This document shows, piece after piece, positions 16,420-24,549 of a stretch of DNA of 64,000 bases. This DNA comes from Saccharospirillum sp965652395. Its GTDB lineage: Bacteria > Pseudomonadota > Gammaproteobacteria > Pseudomonadales > Natronospirillaceae. The stretch lies in NCBI GenBank assembly GCA_965652395.1, contig CBFGUW010000012.1, positions 60,131-124,130 of the forward strand, read 5' to 3'. The notes beneath the pieces were generated by a model that worked only from the letters and a program-made list of their open reading frames with translations, did not search any database and was not told where the DNA came from. Position 1 is the first letter of the stretch; every line of letters starts with the position of its first letter. The translations under genes and the position numbers were made by a program.

Positions 16420-17321
16420 CCCCCTATCTCGACATCCACCACGAAGTCGCCGAAGCGCTGGCGGAGAACCGCCCTGTCGTCGCACTCGAAAGCACCATCA
16501 TTTCGCACGGCATGCCCTGGCCGGACAATTTCGACATGGCCCGCCAAGTGGAACAGATCATTCGTGACGCCGGTGCCGTACCGGCCACCATCGCCATTCT
16601 CGAGGGCCGCCTGAAAGCCGGGCTCAGCGAAGCGGAAATCGAAACCCTGGCCAAAGCCGGTCAGGACGTCGCCAAATGCTCGCGCCGCGACCTGCCCTTT
16701 GTCGTCTCCCAGGGCAAACACGGCGCCACCACCGTCGCCGCCACCATGATCATCGCCGCCATGGCCGGTATCCGCGTATTCGCCACCGGCGGTATCGGCG
16801 GCGTGCATCGTGGTGCCCAACAGACCTTTGATATCTCCGCCGACCTGCAGGAATTGGCCCATACCTCCGTCGCCGTGATCTGCGCCGGTGCAAAATCAAT
16901 ATTGGATTTGGGGCTGACGCGCGAATACCTGGAAACCCAGGGCGTACCCGTGCTCGGCTACCAAACCGACACCCTGCCCGCCTTCTACACGCGTGAATCG
17001 GATGAAAGCGTGGATTATCGAATGGACAGCGACGAAGACATCGCCCGTTTCCTGAACGCCAAATGGCAAATGGGGTTAAACGGCGGGGTAGTCATCGCCA
17101 ACCCCATTCCCGAAGACTACGCGATGGACAAAACCCAGATCGACAACGCCATAGAGCAGGCATTGCGCGAAGCGGAAGAACAAGGAATTCACGGCAAAGC
17201 ATCCACTCCCTTTCTGCTCGCACGGGTCGCCGAGTTGACCGGCGGCAACAGCCTCGCCAGCAATATTCAATTAGTTTTTAACAACGCCCGGCTGGCTGCC
17301 GGCATCGCAAAAGCGCTCTAA
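16416..17321 (+). CDS. psuG: Pseudouridine-5'-phosphate glycosidase
   Basis: Cleaves the C-C glycosidic bond of pseudouridine 5'-phosphate to uracil and ribose 5-phosphate. 301 residues of the PsuG/indigoidine synthase A fold with VALESTIISHGMPWPDN at the start and KCSRRDLPFV, GKHGATTVAATM and FATGGIGGVHRG, segments of the Mn and sugar-phosphate site. The ATG at 16416 overlaps the psuK stop as ATGA. Followed by a terminator at 17330. No pseudouridine transporter is adjacent. Confidence 0.96.
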   Translation: MTPYLDIHHEVAEALAENRPVVALESTIISHGMPWPDNFDMARQVEQIIRDAGAVPATIAILEGRLKAGLSEAEIETLAKAGQDVAKCSRRDLPFVVSQGKHGATTVAATMIIAAMAGIRVFATGGIGGVHRGAQQTFDISADLQELAHTSVAVICAGAKSILDLGLTREYLETQGVPVLGYQTDTLPAFYTRESDESVDYRMDSDEDIARFLNAKWQMGLNGGVVIANPIPEDYAMDKTQIDNAIEQALREAEEQGIHGKASTPFLLARVAELTGGNSLASNIQLVFNNARLAAGIAKAL

Positions 17322-17329
17322 CCCGCCTG

Positions 17330-17353
17330 GGGCCTGCCTCCCAGGCCCTTTTT
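17330..17353 (+). terminator. Rho-independent terminator after psuG
   Basis: GGGCCTG (17330-17336), a 5-base loop and CAGGCCC (17342-17348), followed by five T residues. Confidence 0.9.
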
Positions 17354-17467
17354 CAGCCCGCCTAAAACCGTAGGATTCTGCAATGACAGAACCCGAAAAG
17401 TAACCTAAAGTATTTGACAGAGCCAAAAGCTCTCACACGATAAAAAAAATATAAGAGGTTACCTACC

Positions 17468-18205
17468 ATGAGCGCCGGTCTGAGCCGCAGTCTATTGGTC
17501 GCCCTGACCCTGCTGCTGTCCCCCTTGTTTGTGCACGCCGAAGACCTACCCCGGGTTTATTTATACACCGAAAACTACGGCACCTTTAATTACACCCTGG
17601 ACGGCAGCGACTATGCCCACTTCCGGGACGATATCGGCGGCAGCGCCACTGAAATCGTGAAAATGATGATGGCCGAAGCCGGGTTGGATTACCGGTTAAG
17701 GCTGCGAACCTGGTCCGTCTCTTATGAACGTGCGTTGGAACGCCCCAATCACGGTGTCTATTCCACCGCCCGTACCGAATTCCGCGAGGACAAGTTTCAC
17801 TGGATAGGACCGGTGGGCCAATACAACTGGGTGCTGCTCGCCAAACCAGGGCACACCCTCAACATACAATCACTGGATGATTTAAGAGATCTGCGAATCG
17901 GTGGCTATGCCGGAGACGCCGCCACCACCTTCCTCCAGTCGCAGAATTTAGACGTATCGACACTGCCCAATGAATCCCTCAACGCCCAACGGCTGCATCA
18001 GGACCTGATCGATGTCTGGATCACCTCCGACATCAACGGCTACAAACTCGCCGAAGACGCCGGATACCAGGTAGAAGAAGCCTTCCGGCTGCGAACCTTG
18101 GAACTCTACCTCGCCATGAACCTCCAAACCGACCCACAGGTTCTCAACGCCCTCGAGCGAGCCTATAACGACCTGAAAGCCAGGGGCGAAATTCAATTCC
18201 GCTAA
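17468..18205 (+). CDS. Periplasmic substrate-binding protein (bacterial solute-binding family 3 type)
   Basis: 245 residues with a cleavable signal peptide ending VHA. The mature part looks like a family-3 extracellular binding domain (GGSATEIVKMMMAEAGLDYRL, SLDDLRDLRIGGYAGDAA). There is no ABC permease nearby, and such orphan proteins are common in Oceanospirillales; the ligand is unknown. An alternative is a sensor-type binding protein. The stop overlaps the stop of the convergent reductase gene by 4 bases. Confidence 0.8.
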   Translation: MSAGLSRSLLVALTLLLSPLFVHAEDLPRVYLYTENYGTFNYTLDGSDYAHFRDDIGGSATEIVKMMMAEAGLDYRLRLRTWSVSYERALERPNHGVYSTARTEFREDKFHWIGPVGQYNWVLLAKPGHTLNIQSLDDLRDLRIGGYAGDAATTFLQSQNLDVSTLPNESLNAQRLHQDLIDVWITSDINGYKLAEDAGYQVEEAFRLRTLELYLAMNLQTDPQVLNALERAYNDLKARGEIQFR

Positions 18206-19170
18206 CTCCGGTTTTCAAAGGGCAGAAACGCATCGGCGGCAATGTCGGCCATGGTCGCACCGGCCAAGAAACACTGCCGCCGCATTTTATGAACGAAACT
18301 CCCGGAGCCACAAAGGTAAATCCCATACCCCTTCAGCTCCGGCCATTTTTCCCGACAATAATCGTATAGATTCGCCTGAACCACCGACTCTCCGCCGTCA
18401 TCCCGACTGACCCAATGCAGAGTCAGATTCGCATGATCACGCGCCAGCATTTCAAACGCCTCCACCTGATAAAAATCGGCCTTGCACCTCGTCCCAACCA
18501 CCAGATCAATAGCGCCTTCATGGCCCTGCGCCAGCGCATCCCTCACCACACCGCCAATAGGCGCCAACCCCGTTCCCACCGCCGCCAACAACAAAGGGCG
18601 ATCCCGTTCAGTGGTATAAAAACACTGCCCCATCGGCCCCTGCAAACGCACCCGGTCACCGATACAAGCCTGATCCCTCAACCAGCCACCAAAGCGACCG
18701 CCCCGAATCATCCGCACATGAAAAATCAAATGCTCATCCTGCTCCGGATGACTGGCCAACGAATAACTGCGAGCCAACTGATCGCCCACCCACAGCGTTA
18801 AATATTGCCCCGGCCGGTAATCATTCAGGTCAGCCTCAACCTCCAGTTTCATTACCGACTCACTCAACGCCTCCAGCGCCACCACACGTCCCGGCACGCT
18901 CTGGTCCGCCAACGCCACCGGTTCAACCTGAATCGGCTCTTCGGGAACACACTGACAGGCGAGAAAATACCCAAGCTGCCGCTGGGCCGCGGTCAGCCCA
19001 CGCTGCGCACTTTCCGGTACAGCGGTGCCTCTACTGCGCATCACACAACTCTGACACACTCCTGAGCGACAGCCGTTTGGAATTTCGAGCCCTTCTCTGA
19101 GGAGGCCATCAAGCAGGGTTTCGCCCTTTTTCAGGCATATTGATTGACCCAAATATTCAACGCGGAACAT
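18202..19170 (-). CDS. NAD(P)H oxidoreductase with N-terminal plant-type [2Fe-2S] ferredoxin domain
   Basis: 322 residues. The N-terminal ferredoxin domain (about 1-85) has C-x4-C-x2-C (CRSGVCQSC) and the fourth Cys in FLACQC. The FAD-binding barrel (about 95-195) has RSYSLAS, and the NAD domain (about 200-320) has AVGTGLAPIGG and YLCGSG. It passes electrons from NAD(P)H through FAD to the iron-sulfur cluster and on to a partner. The ATG at 19170 follows AAGGAGAG. It lies after a palindromic repeat, 176 bases behind the truncated-hemoglobin gene on the same strand, so it may be that globin's reductase. Confidence 0.88.
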   Translation of the reverse strand: MFRVEYLGQSICLKKGETLLDGLLREGLEIPNGCRSGVCQSCVMRSRGTAVPESAQRGLTAAQRQLGYFLACQCVPEEPIQVEPVALADQSVPGRVVALEALSESVMKLEVEADLNDYRPGQYLTLWVGDQLARSYSLASHPEQDEHLIFHVRMIRGGRFGGWLRDQACIGDRVRLQGPMGQCFYTTERDRPLLLAAVGTGLAPIGGVVRDALAQGHEGAIDLVVGTRCKADFYQVEAFEMLARDHANLTLHWVSRDDGGESVVQANLYDYCREKWPELKGYGIYLCGSGSFVHKMRRQCFLAGATMADIAADAFLPFENRS

Positions 19171-19216
19171 AGGGCTCTCCTTGTTTTTCATTGGCGAATT
19201 AGCGGGTCGAGTGCGA

Positions 19217-19329
19217 GTGGTGGATGCCAGGGGTGCCTATGCGGGGTAGTCCGCAGCATGGATGCTGCGGCCTAGGTTCCATGGATGGATTCACACCGAC
19301 CCCGCACAGGTACCCCCGGTATCCAGCAC
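19217..19329. repeat. Palindromic repeat copy C
   Basis: Arms 19217-19247 and 19299-19329 pair imperfectly with several G-T pairs. The core is in the opposite orientation to copy A: inner hairpin CCGCAGCAT/ATGCTGCGG, then CCATGGATGGATTCACACCG. It separates the globin and reductase genes. Confidence 0.85.
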
Positions 19330-19346
19330 GGACCAACACCACAGAA

Positions 19347-19739
19347 CTACTGGTTCAGAACGTCAGCTTTGACGCTGACCGCGATGCCGACGATTTCGTC
19401 GATGTCATCCTTGGGTACGCCCAGTTCCTGCAACGTGGCGATCAGGTTTTCGGCCACAGCGTTAAAATGTTCCTCAGTCAGCGCCATATGCTTGTGTGCC
19501 TCACGCATATCTTTCCCGCTGTATTGATTCGGCCCACCAAATACCATCGTTAGAAACGCCTTCTGCTTCGCATGCTGCGCATCCATATCCACCGTATCGA
19601 AAAAAGCACTGATCCGATCGTCCACCAACACCTTGCGATAGAACAAATCCACAGCCGCATTCACAGCCGCCTCACCACCTATCCGCTCATAAAGACTCAT
19701 CGGTTTTTCCTCTGTCTTTTTCTTGAACAAACCAAACAT
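19347..19739 (-). CDS. Truncated hemoglobin (group 1-like)
   Basis: 130 residues: a short basic leader, then a 2/2 globin fold. It shows SLYERIGGEAAVNAAVDLFY, the KQKAFLTMVFGGP segment, and the proximal His region DMREAHKHMALTEEHFNAV. Group 1 globins bind O2 and NO, and several act as NO dioxygenases with a reductase partner. It is the last gene of the heme/flavoprotein run, 10 bases after the heme lipoprotein gene. A role in NO or O2 handling is an inference. Confidence 0.93.
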   Translation of the reverse strand: MFGLFKKKTEEKPMSLYERIGGEAAVNAAVDLFYRKVLVDDRISAFFDTVDMDAQHAKQKAFLTMVFGGPNQYSGKDMREAHKHMALTEEHFNAVAENLIATLQELGVPKDDIDEIVGIAVSVKADVLNQ

Positions 19740-19749
19740 AACGTCACCC

Positions 19750-20334
19750 TCAGGAATCCAACGGCACGCGAATTACAACACCGCCCATAACTTCACCAAT
19801 GCGAAAATCACTACGAGGTGAATCCTTGTGATCATTGTGGCAACTGGTACACGCCTGCGAGACCGCCACATCCGGATACACCGCCGTGTAATAAGTGGTA
19901 TCACCCAGCTTTTCCTCGCCGTAAAAATTTTTGCCGGGGTTATCCGCAATAAACTGCAACCCCTCCGTCTCCATCGCCGTTTTCGGAGCATTCTGCTTAT
20001 TGATCGGCCAAATGGACTGCAGCGAATAAGTAAACTCCTGAGTCACCTCCGCCACCGACTCCGCCCCGGCACGGAACATCTGCGCGGGCAACAAAGTCCC
20101 GTTCGGCATATCCTCCCAATGCTCATCCGGCTTAATCACATTGGCACCGTTCGGCCCCAATCGCTGCACCACCAACTTGGTGTAATTCGCCCGGTCCGCA
20201 TTCATCACCGCGAACAGAGAATCGGTATATTGCTGCGGCGAAATACCCGCCGTTTTCTCTTCACTGTTGCAACCGGCCAAGCCGAAAGCCACCGCCAAGG
20301 CACCGCCAATCGCCAGCGGGAAAGTCGTCTTCAT
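19750..20334 (-). CDS. Tll0287-like (DUF3365) c-type heme lipoprotein
   Basis: 194 residues with a lipoprotein signal (LAVAFGLAGC) and a single heme motif, CTSCHNDHKDSPRSDF. The arrangement of a PAS-like fold with a late CxxCH followed by DFRIGEVMGGVVIRVPL matches the Tll0287-like heme domain, which occurs alone or as a sensor domain. It is probably periplasmic. It sits between the 11-heme cytochrome and the globin in one transcriptional direction, so a heme-based redox or gas-sensing role fits. Confidence 0.85.
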   Translation of the reverse strand: MKTTFPLAIGGALAVAFGLAGCNSEEKTAGISPQQYTDSLFAVMNADRANYTKLVVQRLGPNGANVIKPDEHWEDMPNGTLLPAQMFRAGAESVAEVTQEFTYSLQSIWPINKQNAPKTAMETEGLQFIADNPGKNFYGEEKLGDTTYYTAVYPDVAVSQACTSCHNDHKDSPRSDFRIGEVMGGVVIRVPLDS

Positions 20335-20372
20335 CGTCGTGTTCTCCTGAAGGTCTCGCTATTGTTATGTGA

Positions 20373-21680
20373 TTATTCCCGGGACAGCGCCCAGTCCACC
20401 GAGGGTACGTGCACACTCGGAGAACCGTTAAAGTTGTTATGGATCAGCACTGGGTCCGCTAACGCATCGATGGAAAACTCAAGACTGTGACATTGCATGC
20501 ATACCGGCCGAATCATCTTCTCATTGGGTCTGAGATTATCGTTTTGGTTGTGTTGCACCCTGATCAGCGCATTCTCTCCCTCGCCTTCCTTCAGCCGTGG
20601 TAAATGACAGGTCGCACAGCTGACACTCTCTTCCACCGGCAGACGTTCATCCTGAACCGCCTGCCAAAGCTGCCCGTGGGGCGATGCTTCGAACGCCCGG
20701 CTGTGGTCATCCGCATGGCAACCTAAACAGGCTTCCACCGCCGCCAGGCGACGGTCAGCCGTATGAGGGTCATGACAACTCGCACAGGTCAGCGACTGGT
20801 GACTGGAATCATCGGTGAAGGTCAGACGCCCCTTGCCCGGGCTCATCGCGGTAAGATCCTGCGCCAACCGCATACCATGTTTCCCTGCCTGAAAACCTTT
20901 CGCCTCTTCCACGTGACAACCGGCACATGACTCCAATGTCGGTCGTTCGATCCAGTCACTCCCCGCCTCGCTCTGATGACAGGACAGACAACCCACTCCA
21001 GCCTCGGCATGGGCACTGTGTTGCCAATCCGCCAGGATCTCCGGTTTGCTTTGTGGTGGCAGCGGCGCGACACCGGCATGCAGTTCATCACGCGGCGCCT
21101 GAAGCCGGGCGTTGTTAGCCCGGTCGATGCGGCGTACCACCTGCAGCCAGTCCCCGCCCGCATTATCTACCAGGAATTTTTCGTAGAGCGCCCGGTTATC
21201 GTGGTAATTGTGGCAGCCGGAACTGGCGCAGGAATCGAACGCCAGGTCCTTATGGGTATCGCGCTCCTCACCGATATCCTGATGGCAGTGAAAGCAATAA
21301 TCCTCCGGCAACGTCAGTCCCATTGTTTGCGTTTGCTCGTTCTGATGCTCTTTGTGGCAACTGATGCAGAAACGGGCATCCAGAATAGCCAGGGTGTCGG
21401 CGTTACGCGGGTCAGTGAATTTCTTCAGCGGATGGGAATCCTGTGCTTCTTTCAGCTCTTCCTGGTGACAGGTTAGGCAGGCTTCCTGCAACACGGTTTT
21501 GCCGCCAAAGGGTTCGGCATGGCAAGCGGTGCAGGCCAGCTCGATCTGGTGATGCCCATGCGTCGCCTCACCGATCAGCAAGGCACTCTTATCCTCGGCA
21601 TAGACCAGCGTATAGCCGTAATAACCTGTCAGGACCAGCGTCATCAACGCCCAGAGGCTCCATATCCATTTTTTCATCAT
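20373..21680 (-). CDS. Membrane-anchored multiheme cytochrome c (11 predicted hemes)
   Basis: 435 residues: an N-terminal membrane anchor (about 4-25), then a periplasmic chain with ten CxxCH motifs (CTACH, CLTCH, CISCH, CFHCH, CLSCH, CAGCH, CASCH, CLGCH, CATCH, CMQCH). Between the fourth and fifth lies a CASSGCH, a CX4CH motif of the kind that binds heme in tetraheme cytochromes c3. His-rich spacing (HEHQ, GHHQIELAC) could supply distal ligands. It starts 6 bases after the flavoprotein gene stop, so it should receive electrons from that membrane protein. It is not NrfA: there is no CWxCK and the length differs. The terminal acceptor is unknown. Confidence 0.88.
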   Translation of the reverse strand: MMKKWIWSLWALMTLVLTGYYGYTLVYAEDKSALLIGEATHGHHQIELACTACHAEPFGGKTVLQEACLTCHQEELKEAQDSHPLKKFTDPRNADTLAILDARFCISCHKEHQNEQTQTMGLTLPEDYCFHCHQDIGEERDTHKDLAFDSCASSGCHNYHDNRALYEKFLVDNAGGDWLQVVRRIDRANNARLQAPRDELHAGVAPLPPQSKPEILADWQHSAHAEAGVGCLSCHQSEAGSDWIERPTLESCAGCHVEEAKGFQAGKHGMRLAQDLTAMSPGKGRLTFTDDSSHQSLTCASCHDPHTADRRLAAVEACLGCHADDHSRAFEASPHGQLWQAVQDERLPVEESVSCATCHLPRLKEGEGENALIRVQHNQNDNLRPNEKMIRPVCMQCHSLEFSIDALADPVLIHNNFNGSPSVHVPSVDWALSRE

Positions 21681-21686
21681 GAGCCC

Positions 21687-23693
21687 CTAGAAGTAATACA
21701 CGCTGACAATATGAGCCGCCAATAAAACCGGAAGCGGCCAACTGACCAACAAGTGCAACCACCGCCAACCTCGCCGTACTCGAACGGACCAAACCGGAGG
21801 CAGCCGATGGCTCACGGCGATGGCCGCCCCGGCGCCCGCCCCCAACGCAATCACACCGACGAAGTTGGCAATAAGCCAGGCATTGAGCTGCGAACCGAGA
21901 TGAAAACCGGTATGTACCATCAACACCAACAAACACATCGCGCCAAGCCCGGTGTGCACCCCGCGCCAGGCAACAAAAGCCCCCATCCATCGCCAGTTAA
22001 GGCGTTTGCGCAACGACATAAGCAAGGCCACAGCAGACAACCCCAACAGGCTGAAACCGGTCACCTGTTTCCAGAATTTGTCGTTCCAGAATTGTTCGAA
22101 CAACGTCACCTGTTGAACCGAATCCGACACGGACGCTGCCGGCCAAGCCAACAAAACGGTCGCCAACACAAACGCCAACAGGCTGCTGACTGCCGCCACC
22201 CACCAACCCGCTTCCCGACTGCGCGGTGCGTTGCCACCCAGCAGTTGTTCCAGGTAGGGTTGGCAACTGCCACACACCGTTCCGGCCCCGGTCGTGGTTT
22301 TCAATTCCAATAATCCCCGGCACTCGGGCAGTACGTTTGAAAGTTGTCCGCGGGTGACCTGATTGCATTGGCAAACCACGGTTTCCGCAGGCCACTGAGA
22401 GGGGTCGTTTGACTCGTCGCGACCAAAGCCTAAATGACCACTCTTTTGAAACCACCAAAGCCGCCACCAGGCCAAAGGCTTCTGTTGTTGATACAGCGAC
22501 TGGACTCGGTTGAATTCCGCCCAATCACCATAACCGACAACCCCCGTCACCCGGCCTTTTTCGGCCACTATTTTTCGATAAACCGCACCGTCCGACTGTT
22601 GGTAAACCCATTCCTTCAAATAGGGTCTGCGTGGTAAATCGTTCACTTCACCAAGACTGCACACCGGCTCGCCCACCACCTTGAGCCGGGCACTGATTTG
22701 GGACCCTTCGTAATCAGCCTGTTCACCGACCAGCACCTTGGCCGCCACCGCCGCCTGCTCAAAACCGGGAGCCACCAGACCATAAGTTCGACCCCGGTGT
22801 TCGCAACATTCACCAATGGCGTAAATGGACGGGTCGGAGGTTTGCAGTCGGTCATTCACACGAATGCCCTGACCCACACTCAAACCGGCATTCAATGCCA
22901 GCGCCGTGTTGGGTTGGATACCGGCACACACCAGAACGGTATCGCATTCAAGAATGCGGTCATCATAGGTGCGCACGGCGGTAACTCGCCCATCGCCATA
23001 AATTTCACGCACACCGGATTGCACGATAACCCGAATCCCTTTTTCCTCGACTTTCCGACGCAGTATATCGGCAGCCCGGTTATCCAACTGACGGTTCATC
23101 AACCAGGCGCCCTGCTGAATCACCGTGACCTCGGTGTGGGACCGACTCAATGCAACCGCCGCCTCCAGCCCCAGCAATCCACCACCCAACACCACCAGGT
23201 GACGGGCGCGGGTGGTACGGGCGTACAGATGATCGGCGTCTTTCAGGTTGCGGAAGGTGTAGACACCAGCCTGATCAATTCCCGGAATATTGGGACGATG
23301 CGCGCGAGCCCCCGTGGCCAATACGAGAGTGTCGTAGTGGTATATCCGTCCCAATTGGTCGACTGCTTGTTTCCGCTCCGGCGCGATAGTCGCAACGCTC
23401 GCCACCCGATACTCAAAATTGGGATTGAGCTGTGGCGACGGCAGTGCCAGGTTCAGCTCCGATCGGGTCATGCCACCTGCCAGAAACGCCGAAAGCTGTA
23501 CTCTGTTGTATGGATCGAATGGCTCGTTACCACACAACAACAACCGTGCCTCGGGTCGACGTTCAAGATAGTCCCGTACGAAACGAACACCCACTGGTCC
23601 GCTGCCGACCACCATTACTGAAGCATGGGTTTCCGGTCGGTTGAGGGCGTCAACACTCGGTTCAATCTCAAGGGGCAGGGCCTGTTCCATCAT
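21687..23693 (-). CDS. NirB-like NAD(P)H flavoprotein with BFD [2Fe-2S] domain fused to a cytochrome-b-like membrane domain
   Basis: About 668 residues. An FAD/NAD rubredoxin-reductase-type domain (GSGPVG about 28-35; GGGLLGLEA about 167-178) resembles the N-terminal part of assimilatory NirB/NasB. A bacterioferritin-ferredoxin-like cluster follows with C-x-C about 441/443 and C-x2-C about 474/477. The C-terminal 170 residues form about five membrane helices carrying His residues (RGVHTGLG, LVHTGFH, WRWLHLLV, AAHIVSV), consistent with b-heme ligation. The siroheme half of NirB is absent. Inferred job: carry electrons from NAD(P)H across the membrane to the adjacent multiheme cytochrome. The ATG at 23693 was chosen because a longer reading would overlap cheX by over 50 bases. 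Confidence 0.85.
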   Translation of the reverse strand: MMEQALPLEIEPSVDALNRPETHASVMVVGSGPVGVRFVRDYLERRPEARLLLCGNEPFDPYNRVQLSAFLAGGMTRSELNLALPSPQLNPNFEYRVASVATIAPERKQAVDQLGRIYHYDTLVLATGARAHRPNIPGIDQAGVYTFRNLKDADHLYARTTRARHLVVLGGGLLGLEAAVALSRSHTEVTVIQQGAWLMNRQLDNRAADILRRKVEEKGIRVIVQSGVREIYGDGRVTAVRTYDDRILECDTVLVCAGIQPNTALALNAGLSVGQGIRVNDRLQTSDPSIYAIGECCEHRGRTYGLVAPGFEQAAVAAKVLVGEQADYEGSQISARLKVVGEPVCSLGEVNDLPRRPYLKEWVYQQSDGAVYRKIVAEKGRVTGVVGYGDWAEFNRVQSLYQQQKPLAWWRLWWFQKSGHLGFGRDESNDPSQWPAETVVCQCNQVTRGQLSNVLPECRGLLELKTTTGAGTVCGSCQPYLEQLLGGNAPRSREAGWWVAAVSSLLAFVLATVLLAWPAASVSDSVQQVTLFEQFWNDKFWKQVTGFSLLGLSAVALLMSLRKRLNWRWMGAFVAWRGVHTGLGAMCLLVLMVHTGFHLGSQLNAWLIANFVGVIALGAGAGAAIAVSHRLPPVWSVRVRRGWRWLHLLVSWPLPVLLAAHIVSVYYF

Positions 23694-23713
23694 GAGGTGA
23701 ATTCCAGCTATGT

Positions 23714-24172
23714 CTACGGACCGTTGCCGGCGAGACAAATCACCATGGCCGCGCCATAGGATTTCCAATAAATCGGGATGACATAGGAGCGTACATCCTT
23801 CGGTAAATGAACCTGTTCCGGCGCACCCTCCAGCACCAGAGGCACGGAGATCATGAAATCCTTACCGAACTCCCGACGGGCGTTACCGGAAATGGTGTTG
23901 GCGACCTCGCCAACCAGATCGAACATGTTCACGGCACTGGTATCGGATTCACCCAAACTCAGTAACAAATGCCTCAACATGATGCGCGGCGCCGTAAAAT
24001 ATACGCAGCCCTGGCAGGCGCCAGTGATGCCGATAATGCCTGTCACATCAAACGACAAAGGCGCGTCGTTTTCGACCAGATAGGGCGTGCCTACTTTGAC
24101 GTCTTTCTCCGACGTATGCTGAAAGTAATGCACCACCCCTTCGATAAACACCTGCAACCTTTGCTCAGCCAT
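23714..24172 (-). CDS. cheX: CheX-family CheY-P phosphatase
   Basis: 152 residues with the CheC/CheX/FliY fold. The helix DLVGEVANTISGNAR holds the catalytic Glu89 and Asn92 (ExxN pair) that hydrolyse phospho-CheY. The ATG at 24172 follows GGAGG by 6 bases; an ATG at 24178 has no room for a ribosome-binding site. It overlaps the end of cheY by 8 bases, so kinase, regulator and phosphatase are made together. It is followed by the flavoprotein gene, an unusual partner for a chemosensory phosphatase. Confidence 0.9.
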   Translation of the reverse strand: MAEQRLQVFIEGVVHYFQHTSEKDVKVGTPYLVENDAPLSFDVTGIIGITGACQGCVYFTAPRIMLRHLLLSLGESDTSAVNMFDLVGEVANTISGNARREFGKDFMISVPLVLEGAPEQVHLPKDVRSYVIPIYWKSYGAAMVICLAGNGP

Positions 24173-24536
24173 ACACATCCTCCATTAATTCCATCAACGC
24201 TTCCGCCAGTTGTTCTTCGGTAAACGGTTTGCATAAAAATCCCTGGGCGCCTTTTTGTAGCGCTTCGATACCGGTGGCTTTATCAGACAGGGCCGACACC
24301 ACCAGAATGCGTAAACCGGGGTGCCGATCAATCAGCTTCTCAATGCATTGAATGCCATCCATTTCCGGCATGGTCAGATCCATGGTGACAACGTCCGGCC
24401 GCCACTCATCGACATTCGCCAGAGCATCCACCCCATTGACGGCGACACCCACCACCTCGAACCGATCTCCTTTCATACTGCGCTCTATCTTGCGCCGGAT
24501 GATGTTGGAGTCGTCCACCACCATGAGCCTGATCAT
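24165..24536 (-). CDS. cheY: CheY-like single-domain response regulator
   Basis: 123 residues, only a receiver domain. Acidic pair Asp8/Asp9 (VVDDSN), phospho-acceptor Asp53 (TMDLTMPEMDG), Ser81 in the switch position and Lys103 (LCKPF) are all in place, so it should be phosphorylatable. There is no output domain, so it works by protein contact, not DNA binding. The ATG at 24536 follows GGAGG. It lies 13 bases after the CheA-like kinase gene and overlaps cheX. Confidence 0.93.
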   Translation of the reverse strand: MIRLMVVDDSNIIRRKIERSMKGDRFEVVGVAVNGVDALANVDEWRPDVVTMDLTMPEMDGIQCIEKLIDRHPGLRILVVSALSDKATGIEALQKGAQGFLCKPFTEEQLAEALMELMEDVYG

Positions 24537-24549
24537 TCCAAAGCCTCCG

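Noticed and set aside
20373..21680. NrfA-type nitrite reductase or NapC/NirT
   Set aside because: There is no CWxCK catalytic motif, and the heme number and length do not fit either family.
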